Source: CAZTLI01 sp964614375
GTDB taxonomy: Bacteria; Chloroflexota; Anaerolineae; Aggregatilineales; Phototrophicaceae
DNA length: 18,024 nt
Direction of reading: 5' to 3'
Assembly (NCBI GenBank): GCA_964614375.1
Contig: CAZTLI010000055.1
Span: forward strand, 1 to 18,024
Positions 6,851-14,023 of this stretch are shown here, in pieces; the first letter of the stretch is position 1; each line of letters opens with the position of its first letter. The notes under the pieces were generated by a model. It saw only the letters and a list, made by a program, of their open reading frames with translations. It searched no databases and was not told the origin of the DNA. The position numbers and the translations under genes are program-made.

Positions 6851-7867
6851 ATGGCAAAAGTAGGTATCGGTGTCATCGGACTGGGGCGTATGGGACAGCT
6901 TTATGGCTACTTTGTCGGGCGACAGCTCGACAATGCACAATTAATCGCCATTGCCGACATCCGTCCTGAAGTCACCAATAAGTTTTCTTCACATTTCAGC
7001 GACGTAATCGCCTACAACAACTATCATGATCTGCTGACCAATAAAGACATCGAAGGCGTGATTATCGTCACCCCAACCAGTACCCATCGCGAGGTGGTCA
7101 TCGCCGCAAGCGAGGCCGGCAAGGCGATTTTTTGCGAAAAGCCCACCGCCCTCACACTGCCCGAAACCGACGAAATGATTGCCGCCATCGAGAAAGCGGG
7201 GGTGATGTTTCAGGTCGGATTTATGCGCCGTTTCGATAAACACTATCAAGCTGCCAGACAACAAATCGACGAAGGAGTCATCGGCAGACCTGTGACAATC
7301 AGTGCCATCGGACGTGATCCGTTCGCCACCAGCCTTGAATATGCCGACCCGAACGTCAGCGGCGGCCTCATTGTGGATATGGGCATTCACGATTTCGATG
7401 TGGTGCGGTGGATGATGAGTGACGAGATACTCCGTGTTCACACCGAAGTCGCATCTCTCGTCTATCCAGAATTACAACTGGTCGGTGATGTCGATAACGC
7501 CATGATAAACCTCAAATTTGAAAAAGGGGGTCTGGGCAACATCGAGGTGAGTCGTACCGCGCACTATGGTTATGATATTCGTTGCGAAATTATCGGCACA
7601 AAAGGCACCCTGCTGGTCGGTTATCTGCGCGAAACGGCTGTCGTGACCTTAACACGCGATGGCGCACGTCATGATGTTGTGCCCCATTTCCCAGAACGCT
7701 TCGGCCCCGCGTATACGGCGCAAATCGCGCATTTTGTCGATTGCCTGCGCGAAGGAAAGCCGCCCATTGTCACACAGGTTGACGCCCGCGCCGCCCTACA
7801 AGCCAGCATCGCCGCTGCAAGATCGCAAGAAACAGGCGAAGTCGTCTACGTTAAAGATGTGCAATAG
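6851..7867 (+). CDS. Gfo/Idh/MocA family dehydrogenase, inositol 2-dehydrogenase-like
   Basis: A 338-residue oxidoreductase close in layout to IolG (myo-inositol 2-dehydrogenase) and related aldose dehydrogenases. The Rossmann motif GVIGLGRMG is at 7-15, EKP with Lys97 at 96-98, GFMRRFD at 123-129, and the full catalytic pattern GGLIVDMGIHDFDVVRW gives Asp176 and His180. An AAGGA eight bases before the ATG supports the start. It follows the aldonate dehydratase by 26 bases and is the last gene of the rightward unit. In this context it may be the aldose 1-dehydrogenase that feeds the pathway (known xylose and glucose-6-phosphate-independent aldose dehydrogenases occur in this family), or may interconvert an inositol. 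It keeps the residues its distant paralogue at 1042-2160 lacks. Family call is secure; substrate is not. Confidence 0.9.
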   Translation: MAKVGIGVIGLGRMGQLYGYFVGRQLDNAQLIAIADIRPEVTNKFSSHFSDVIAYNNYHDLLTNKDIEGVIIVTPTSTHREVVIAASEAGKAIFCEKPTALTLPETDEMIAAIEKAGVMFQVGFMRRFDKHYQAARQQIDEGVIGRPVTISAIGRDPFATSLEYADPNVSGGLIVDMGIHDFDVVRWMMSDEILRVHTEVASLVYPELQLVGDVDNAMINLKFEKGGLGNIEVSRTAHYGYDIRCEIIGTKGTLLVGYLRETAVVTLTRDGARHDVVPHFPERFGPAYTAQIAHFVDCLREGKPPIVTQVDARAALQASIAAARSQETGEVVYVKDVQ

Positions 7868-7879
7868 AGAATTTGCGCG

Positions 7880-7910
7880 AACAGGACTCTTCAAACTTGG
7901 GAGTCCTGTT
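7880..7910. terminator. Hairpin terminator shared by two convergent operons
   Basis: AACAGGACTC (7880-7889) and GAGTCCTGTT (7901-7910) form a perfect 10-base stem with an 11-base loop. The hairpin lies 12 bases after the rightward unit's stop codon and directly touches the leftward operon's stop codon (7911-7913). A short T-rich stretch follows on the plus strand. The minus strand has only a weak T run after the stem. Confidence 0.7.
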
Positions 7911-9842
7911 CTATTTCCGCTGGATATGGCCTGTTTCGCGGGTGTCATAACCGGGTTGAGCCGATAGCGCAGACTGAAATGTTTGAGAACGGAGTGTGCT
8001 AAGCAATTCAATCATCATCGGATGCTGTGCATGTCGCTCTGGAATCACGAGATCATAGCGTTCCCAACCAACAGGCACAAAATCCAGATTCATGGCAGTC
8101 GCCGCACTGCGAACACCTGGCCCGCAATCCGCAATGCCCGATGCCACAGCGGTCGCCACTGCCAGATGGGTGTATTCTTCACGTTCATAACCCGCGAGTT
8201 GTGATGCTTCGATGCCCCGTTTTTGCAGTTCATAATCCAGCAAAAGGCGCGTCCCCGCCCCACGCTGGCGGTTGACGAAGCGCACACGCGACAAATCCTC
8301 GAACGACTGTATATTGTGCGGATTGCCCTTTGCCACAATGAATCCCTGTTCGCGGTGGGCAAACGCTATGAGTTGCACAGGTTCATCAGGCAAATACTGA
8401 TTCACATAGGCATGATTGTATTCGCCCGTATCCGTATCCAGCAGGTGTATCCCTGCTAAATGCGCCTCTCTACGGCGCAGCGCCACCAGCCCGCCAATCG
8501 AACCTACATTCACCGAGACCAATCGCGAACCGGGACTATCCGCAGCCAGATGTTGCGCCAGCAAGTCCAGCATCGGATCATGACTGCCGATTATAAGCAG
8601 CGCGCGCCGAATGAGATGCAATGGGCGATATAGCGTCACTTCTACCGATTGTCCGGCATCTGCGCCTTCACTAAAACGCGGGATATGTGCCAATCCGTCC
8701 GCACGCACCAGCGACGTAATCACCCCTGCGCCCCGACTCAACGGCGTCGCCAACAATTGCCCATCCACATCAGCGACGGTCACACGCACAAAATCGTCAT
8801 CGCCAGTCGGCGACATTAATTTACGAGTTAGTTTGGCGTGGATACGTGGGCGTTGTTCGCGTTCCGGCAATACACCCAACCAGCGCGCCAGCAGCGGCTG
8901 CACAAAAAGTTCACCCGTTAGCGCCGCGCTCACCGGATAGCCCGGTATACCAATCACGGGAATGTCTCTTGCCATCCCGATGATGACCGGATGACCCGGA
9001 CGCACCGCCACGCCATGCACCAGCAATTGACCCACATCACGCAGCACCTGCGCCGTGAAATCCTTGCTGCCAGCCGATGATCCCGACAAAACGAGAATTA
9101 AGTCAGGATGCGATGCAATGGCCGCCTGTACAGCCTGTTTCAACAATTCATAATTATCGCGGACGGGTGGCGCAATCGTCGCTGTGCCACCCGTCTCGAG
9201 TATCTGCGCCCGCAGAACAAGGCTGTTATATTCGATTATCTGACCGGGTTTGGGTATCGTCCCCGCGGCGACCAGTTCATCACCTGTCGGGATAATGATG
9301 ACATGCGGTCGCCTTCGCACGGTTACGTCGCCGTGTCCACAGCCTGCAATCGCGCCAATATCCACCGGACGAATGGTATGATTGGCGGGCAATACCAGCT
9401 CGGTGGCAATCATATCTTCACCCACCATCCGCACATGCTGCCAGGGCGCAACAGGCGCGCGAATCTCAATCGCGTTCGCGTCTGGGTGGTGAACATGTTC
9501 CACCATAATCACAGCATTTTTATCAGGGGGAATGGGATCGCCCGTGTTGACGGGGACAGCCTGTTGATTAAGGATGAGTTGTATTGGGCGGGTTTCTGTC
9601 GCACCCAGGGTATCCGCCGCATGAATTGCATAGCCATCCATCGCAGCGGCGTGATAATGCGGGGACGATAATTTAGCCCAAACCGGTTCAGCCAGCACGC
9701 GCCCCAGTGCTTCCGATAGTGGAATCGTTTCGCCCGAAAGTTCGTTCCAGCGGCGTGTGCTTACCAGCGCCGTCTCGAATCGCGCCCATGCGTCATCCAG
9801 CGGGATGTCTTCGAGATAGATATTTCTCCCGGTCTCATCCAC
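7911..9842 (-). CDS. Molybdopterin molybdotransferase fused to a PBP-like domain
   Basis: A 643-residue MoeA with an added C-terminal domain. MoeA (residues about 11-405) inserts molybdate or tungstate into adenylylated molybdopterin. AMDGYAIHAADT (Asp69), PTGDEL (185-190), VLSGSSAGSKDFT and IPGYPVSAALTG match the family. From about residue 413 the sequence resembles a periplasmic-binding-protein fold of the kind found with MoeA in PF12727: LIIGSHDPMLDLLAQHL, SIGGLVALRRREAHLAGIHLL, RQRGAGTRLLLD and VASGIADCGPGVRSA. The start is GTG at 9842, abutting the TGA of the upstream gene, with an AGGTGG a few bases before. It closes the formate-dehydrogenase maturation operon and is the second MoeA here. 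The PBP domain may sense or deliver oxyanion; that is inference. Confidence 0.9.
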   Translation of the reverse strand: MDETGRNIYLEDIPLDDAWARFETALVSTRRWNELSGETIPLSEALGRVLAEPVWAKLSSPHYHAAAMDGYAIHAADTLGATETRPIQLILNQQAVPVNTGDPIPPDKNAVIMVEHVHHPDANAIEIRAPVAPWQHVRMVGEDMIATELVLPANHTIRPVDIGAIAGCGHGDVTVRRRPHVIIIPTGDELVAAGTIPKPGQIIEYNSLVLRAQILETGGTATIAPPVRDNYELLKQAVQAAIASHPDLILVLSGSSAGSKDFTAQVLRDVGQLLVHGVAVRPGHPVIIGMARDIPVIGIPGYPVSAALTGELFVQPLLARWLGVLPEREQRPRIHAKLTRKLMSPTGDDDFVRVTVADVDGQLLATPLSRGAGVITSLVRADGLAHIPRFSEGADAGQSVEVTLYRPLHLIRRALLIIGSHDPMLDLLAQHLAADSPGSRLVSVNVGSIGGLVALRRREAHLAGIHLLDTDTGEYNHAYVNQYLPDEPVQLIAFAHREQGFIVAKGNPHNIQSFEDLSRVRFVNRQRGAGTRLLLDYELQKRGIEASQLAGYEREEYTHLAVATAVASGIADCGPGVRSAATAMNLDFVPVGWERYDLVIPERHAQHPMMIELLSTLRSQTFQSALSAQPGYDTRETGHIQRK

Positions 9843-11237
9843 TCAACCACCTACAATTTCTGGCACCTGTCGATTGGTCGCTGGCATTGGCTTACAGTTA
9901 ATGAACGTCTTAAACAGGTCGATCACCCGCTCGACATCATTCAGATTGGTGGCAATTCCAACCGATACACGCACCGCCCCGACGGGTGTTCCTGCCAGAC
10001 AGACTGAGAACTGCTGCAAGGTGAATGCCTCTGGAGAGATTTCCATAAAACACTGATAGGCTTCGCGCTGGTTATAGCGAAAAGCAGCTTCCGCGGCTCC
10101 CGGATTACAAAAGCAGCCGGTACGCAGCGAAATTTTCTGCTTATTCGCGCGGTCTTCGACGATTTTAAAATCCACTTCAGAACCATCTGGCGCAAGGACA
10201 TTCAATGCAAGCGTGCCACCGTGCATCGCAAGCGCAGAATCGCCATAGATAACAACGAGTGGCTCGCCATTACTATGCTGAAGCTGCTGCAATTCCGCCA
10301 ACAAGATTCCAGTCAAGTCGGTCACATGCTGGTGAATCCGTTCTATGCCCACGCGGGTCAGAAAGTCCAATCCCGCAGTGACACCCGCGATACTGATATA
10401 GTTGACTGTGCCGTCCTCAAACGCCTCACCCGTCAACTGCATCAAATGCACGCGATTCTGCGCCGATACAAACCGTACCGTACCGCCCGCAAACCAGGGC
10501 CGATGCAGCCTCTGCATGGCTTCACGACGCACAATCAACGCGCCAACACCCGTCGGAAAGCCGAACATCTTATAGAAGGACAGACATATAAAATCGGGCT
10601 TGTGTACAGCCAAATCGAGTTGATTTGTGGGCACAAATGCCGCCGCATCCAGCAGCACATCATAGCCCATCTCTTTCGCCAGACTAATCCATTCCAGCGG
10701 ATGTTTGAGACCTGTAAAATTGGACTGTGCCGGATACGCGAATAGATTAGATTTCGTCGTATCCAGCCCATCGAGATAGCTGTGCAACGCTGCTTCATCA
10801 ATCCGAAGCTGGTCATTGAGGGGTATATACGCAACCGTCACGCCTTTTGTGCTGGCGAATTCGCGGATGCCATTGACCGAATTGTGATTGTCCGCCGTCA
10901 AGACATAGCGCGAACCTGCCTCAAATGGATAACTTTCGCCCACCAATTTAAGCGCGCCACTCGCGTTCGCCGTGAACACAACTTCATATTCCATCTTATC
11001 AGCATTGAAAAAGGCGCGTATTCGTTCGCGCGCCGCCTCGACGTTGTGGGTACTGGCAAGTGATGTGGGATTTTCAGAATGAGGATTTCCCAACACGGAA
11101 GTTGCCAGAAGTTGTGTATGGGCATCAATCTGCGACTGGGCGTACAATCCGCCACCCGTATAGTCCAGATAGGCATGTCCACCCGCATCGAGTCGGGCAA
11201 ATTCTTTCACACGGAGTTCTTGCATGTAAGCGTCCAT
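9843..11237 (-). CDS. Class V aminotransferase, molybdenum cofactor sulfurase-like L-cysteine desulfurase
   Basis: A 464-residue PLP enzyme closest in motifs to the N-terminal domain of eukaryotic-type Moco sulfurase (MOCOS). YLDYTGGGLY (23-32), NPHSENPTS (51-59), DNHNS with His118 over the PLP ring, LLDAAAF (Asp197), LSFYKMFGFPTG with the Schiff-base Lys223, and LRTGCFCNPG (Cys375/377) near the catalytic cysteine are all present. It takes sulfur from L-cysteine. There is no MOSC domain, so it would hand its persulfide on to a partner. The gene sits between two moeA genes and shares an operon with fdhD, whose product sulfurates the formate-dehydrogenase cofactor; a dedicated sulfur donor to FdhD is the obvious hypothesis. 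GAGGAATT before the ATG supports the start, and the TGA abuts the next start. Confidence 0.88.
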   Translation of the reverse strand: MDAYMQELRVKEFARLDAGGHAYLDYTGGGLYAQSQIDAHTQLLATSVLGNPHSENPTSLASTHNVEAARERIRAFFNADKMEYEVVFTANASGALKLVGESYPFEAGSRYVLTADNHNSVNGIREFASTKGVTVAYIPLNDQLRIDEAALHSYLDGLDTTKSNLFAYPAQSNFTGLKHPLEWISLAKEMGYDVLLDAAAFVPTNQLDLAVHKPDFICLSFYKMFGFPTGVGALIVRREAMQRLHRPWFAGGTVRFVSAQNRVHLMQLTGEAFEDGTVNYISIAGVTAGLDFLTRVGIERIHQHVTDLTGILLAELQQLQHSNGEPLVVIYGDSALAMHGGTLALNVLAPDGSEVDFKIVEDRANKQKISLRTGCFCNPGAAEAAFRYNQREAYQCFMEISPEAFTLQQFSVCLAGTPVGAVRVSVGIATNLNDVERVIDLFKTFINCKPMPATNRQVPEIVGG

Positions 11238-11251
11238 TGATAATTCCTCAC

Positions 11252-12490
11252 CTAAAACCGATGCACATTGACATCACTGCCAGCGCGTAGACCGTTGCTA
11301 TCCAATGGCACAACCACGTAGCCATCGGCGTGAATCAGTGTAAAAATCAAGTTCGACTTCCCCAAAACAGGGTCGGCACACAACCTTCCGTCACGCTCAA
11401 CCAAGCGCACAGGAATACTATCCTCGCGTCCGGTTGTCGAAGCGACATTCTGGCTCAAAACAGCCTGTACAGTCTGGGGTTGTTCTTCACGCACACCCTG
11501 ATAATACATCACCAATGGCACGACTACCTGCCGCGCGACTTGCAAGGCCGACACCGGATTTCCCGGCAGTCCAATAACGGGTTTATTGTCGCAGACAGCC
11601 AGAATCGTCGGTTTGCCCGGTTTGACTGCCAATCCATGCTGCAAAATGCCGGGACTGCCCAGCGTACCAATGACGGTGTTAGTTAAATCGCGCGTGCTGA
11701 CCGAACTCCCCGCCGTGATAACCAGCATATCGACTTGCGCGAAGCCTTCACGCGCTTTCGCTGTAAAATCATCGAGATTGTCCGTTGCGATACCGAACAA
11801 AACAGGTTCGCCCCCTGCCGCTTCGACCAGTGCAGCCAGCGTATAGGCATTGATGTCGCGAATCTGACCCATTGACGGGGTAGTATCCGGCGAAACCAGT
11901 TCATCGCCACTGCTCAAAATCCCCACACGCGGCGCATCAGTCACTTCCACGTCTAAAATCCCAACCGCCAGCAGACCGCCGATGTCTTGCGGACGAATCC
12001 GATGACCGACCTTGAGAATTACTGCGCCTTTGGTCACATCTTCGCCTATCTGAACCACATTCTCGCCGGGTGCGACGGGCGACAGCACCTCAAGTTCATC
12101 GTCACCAAACGTTTGCGTCTGTTCCAGCATGACCACTGCGTCTGCGCCATCGGGTAACATCCCACCCGTGTGGATTTCGACAGCCCGACCGGATTCCACT
12201 TTGGCATTTGCCATCTGCCCCATCGCCACATGCCCGCTAACCGTCAAATAAGCAGGCAGTGAGGCTGTCGCGCCAAAGGTATCCGCCGCACGAACGGCAA
12301 ATCCATCAACCGTGCTGCGCGTGAATTCCGGCAAATCTATCGGGGACACCGCATCCTTCGCCAACACTTTGCCTAACGCCTCACGCGGGTCACAGGTAAG
12401 TGCAGATCGTTGCGGTGTCCAATGGTCAAACATGGTTTCTAGCACCGCTGCTACAGGTTGGACGTTGAAAAAGAGCGCGCTCCCGGTCAT
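11252..12490 (-). CDS. moeA: MoeA molybdopterin molybdotransferase
   Basis: A 412-residue MoeA of ordinary length, catalysing molybdate insertion into adenylylated molybdopterin in the cytosol. STVDGFAVRAADT (Asp62), IHTGGMLPDGADAVVM, ILSSGDELV, TAGSSVSTRDLT and GLPGNPVSA give the family motifs in order, and the last 70 residues fit MoeA domain IV. Its ATG overlaps the fdhD stop by four bases, and the gap to the next gene is 14 bases. It differs from the fused paralogue at 7911-9842 in having no binding-protein-like tail. Two MoeAs in one operon suggest a division of labour, for example between molybdate and tungstate or between two cofactor forms, but the sequence does not decide. Confidence 0.95.
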   Translation of the reverse strand: MTGSALFFNVQPVAAVLETMFDHWTPQRSALTCDPREALGKVLAKDAVSPIDLPEFTRSTVDGFAVRAADTFGATASLPAYLTVSGHVAMGQMANAKVESGRAVEIHTGGMLPDGADAVVMLEQTQTFGDDELEVLSPVAPGENVVQIGEDVTKGAVILKVGHRIRPQDIGGLLAVGILDVEVTDAPRVGILSSGDELVSPDTTPSMGQIRDINAYTLAALVEAAGGEPVLFGIATDNLDDFTAKAREGFAQVDMLVITAGSSVSTRDLTNTVIGTLGSPGILQHGLAVKPGKPTILAVCDNKPVIGLPGNPVSALQVARQVVVPLVMYYQGVREEQPQTVQAVLSQNVASTTGREDSIPVRLVERDGRLCADPVLGKSNLIFTLIHADGYVVVPLDSNGLRAGSDVNVHRF

Positions 12491-13299
12491 TGTGCCCTAT
12501 CCATCATCGGAACACCTGCACGCAATCCCAATCGCCAGGGATGAGTATAGACGCGCATCCCCCCACGCCGCACATAGCCCACAATACAGATATCCCACGC
12601 CTCCGCCAATCGGACAGCGATACTCGTCGGCGCTGTCCGGCTGATGACCAGGGGCACTTCTAATCGTCGGGCTTTATTCAACATTTCTGAACTGATGCGC
12701 CCACTGGTGAGAATCATACAATCACGAGTAGGAATCCCCGCTTGCAGGGCTTTGCCCGCGATTTTATCAATCGTGTTATGACGACCCACATCTTCGGCAG
12801 CAGTCAACATGCGCTCCGTATTTGCCAGAATCGCCGTATGGACGCCGCGCACCGTGTTGTAGAGTTGCGCTGCACTTTGCAGGTCGTGCATCCGGTCATG
12901 GATAATTGCTGGCGTCGTCACAAAATCAGTTTGCAGTGGCGGGTGCGTATCCTGCAACGTTTGCAGGGTAATGCCACCGCCACACCCCGACGTTAAAATC
13001 ATCCGGCGCGGGGGTGAAAAGTCTTGTTTCTTCAGCAGCACATCGACAGTGGTACGGGGCACATTGGCGCGAATGAGGCCAACCTCATCAACCGAGTCGA
13101 TGACAGCTTCGGTATACAAAAATCCCAGCGCCAGCGCCTCCTGATCTAGCGGACTGCACATCACGGTTGCTAATTCCTCACCATTAACGTAGATACTGAC
13201 GAGCAGCTCTTCGATGACACCGCCATCTATGGACTCAAAATGATCATTTTCAACGGTAATATAGGTATACGGCACGACGCCGGGTATCGGGTTATCCAT
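12487..13299 (-). CDS. fdhD: FdhD, formate dehydrogenase sulfurtransferase
   Basis: A 270-residue FdhD, which passes sulfur from a cysteine desulfurase onto the molybdenum cofactor of formate dehydrogenase. EELLVSIYVNG (30-40), CSPLDQEALALGFLYTEAVI, TSGCGGG (103-109), TAAEDVGRHNTIDKIAGKAL and TSGRISSEMLNKA match the family in order. In E. coli FdhD the CxxC loop has two cysteines. Here only Cys106 is present and the second position is Gly (CGGG), as in a number of homologues outside the enterobacteria. It starts five bases after the HoxU-like stop and overlaps moeA by ATGA. No strong Shine-Dalgarno is visible, so coupling is likely. Its presence confirms that the neighbouring molybdoenzyme is a formate dehydrogenase. 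Confidence 0.95.
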   Translation of the reverse strand: MDNPIPGVVPYTYITVENDHFESIDGGVIEELLVSIYVNGEELATVMCSPLDQEALALGFLYTEAVIDSVDEVGLIRANVPRTTVDVLLKKQDFSPPRRMILTSGCGGGITLQTLQDTHPPLQTDFVTTPAIIHDRMHDLQSAAQLYNTVRGVHTAILANTERMLTAAEDVGRHNTIDKIAGKALQAGIPTRDCMILTSGRISSEMLNKARRLEVPLVISRTAPTSIAVRLAEAWDICIVGYVRRGGMRVYTHPWRLGLRAGVPMMDRAQ

Positions 13300-13304
13300 A
13301 GCGG

Positions 13305-14015
13305 TTACGACTCGTCTCTGCGCTTTTTGGGTTTGCGCGTCATCTGCCGAATCTCATCAGCAGATTTACCCTGTTCCAGCCCCCATTGAATTTTCGGCTT
13401 GAGCGCGCCCGTCGGACACACCCCAACACACTGCCCGCAAAACACACATGGCGATTCCGTCATCGACACATCGAATGTCGTCGCTACATGCGTCTCATAG
13501 CCGCGCTTGCCCAACGTAAGCGCGAATGTATACTGTGCGTCTTCGGCACAGACCTGTACGCAGCGCCAGCACAACACACACTGCCCATAATCGCGCACAT
13601 AAAATGGGTTGTCATCTATCACGTCATGTTCACGCGCCTGTGCATCGGGGAATCGTTCCACATCAACGGCATAATCTGTCATTATGTCTTGAATTTCAGG
13701 GGCTTCATCGAGATTAACTGCCGAGTTCAGCATTTCCAGAATAGTACGACGTCCGCGTTCGACCCGCTCGTTACGGGTTTCGACTTTGCTATCCTGTTGA
13801 CAGGCCGCTACACACGCCGGCTGCAATAAGCGCCCACCATTCACATCCACCACACACAACCGACATAGCCCGTTGGCAGTCGTTGCATCGTGATAACAAA
13901 TCACAGGCACATCTTTACCAAGCTGTCGCGCCGCTTCCAGAATGGTCGTCCCTTCGGGGACGGTTATCTCTTTGCCGTCAATGTTCAGGGTCACGGTACG
14001 GTTATTGTCAGTCAT
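13305..14015 (-). CDS. HoxU/NuoG N-terminal-like iron-sulfur protein, electron-transfer subunit
   Basis: A 236-residue ferredoxin-like subunit that should link the formate dehydrogenase catalytic subunit to the NuoEF-like diaphorase. Residues 1-75 form a [2Fe-2S] domain with Cys40, Cys51, Cys54 and Cys68. Cys146/149/152/156 and Cys190/193/196/200 bind two [4Fe-4S] clusters. The NuoG-type His-Cys3 cluster expected between these blocks is absent: no Cys occurs from 73 to 145. The open frame extends upstream to 14249, but that stretch overlaps the NuoF coding sequence and looks like non-coding translation. I use the second of two adjacent ATGs, four bases after AGGGGG. In FdsABG-type formate dehydrogenases this domain is fused to the catalytic subunit; here it is a separate gene. 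Confidence 0.92.
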   Translation of the reverse strand: MTDNNRTVTLNIDGKEITVPEGTTILEAARQLGKDVPVICYHDATTANGLCRLCVVDVNGGRLLQPACVAACQQDSKVETRNERVERGRRTILEMLNSAVNLDEAPEIQDIMTDYAVDVERFPDAQAREHDVIDDNPFYVRDYGQCVLCWRCVQVCAEDAQYTFALTLGKRGYETHVATTFDVSMTESPCVFCGQCVGVCPTGALKPKIQWGLEQGKSADEIRQMTRKPKKRRDES

Positions 14016-14023
14016 CATACCCC

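Noticed and set aside
9108..9671. 187-codon open frame antisense to the MoeA-PBP gene
   Set aside because: It is a shadow of a clear MoeA coding sequence, with no recognisable domain or Shine-Dalgarno site.
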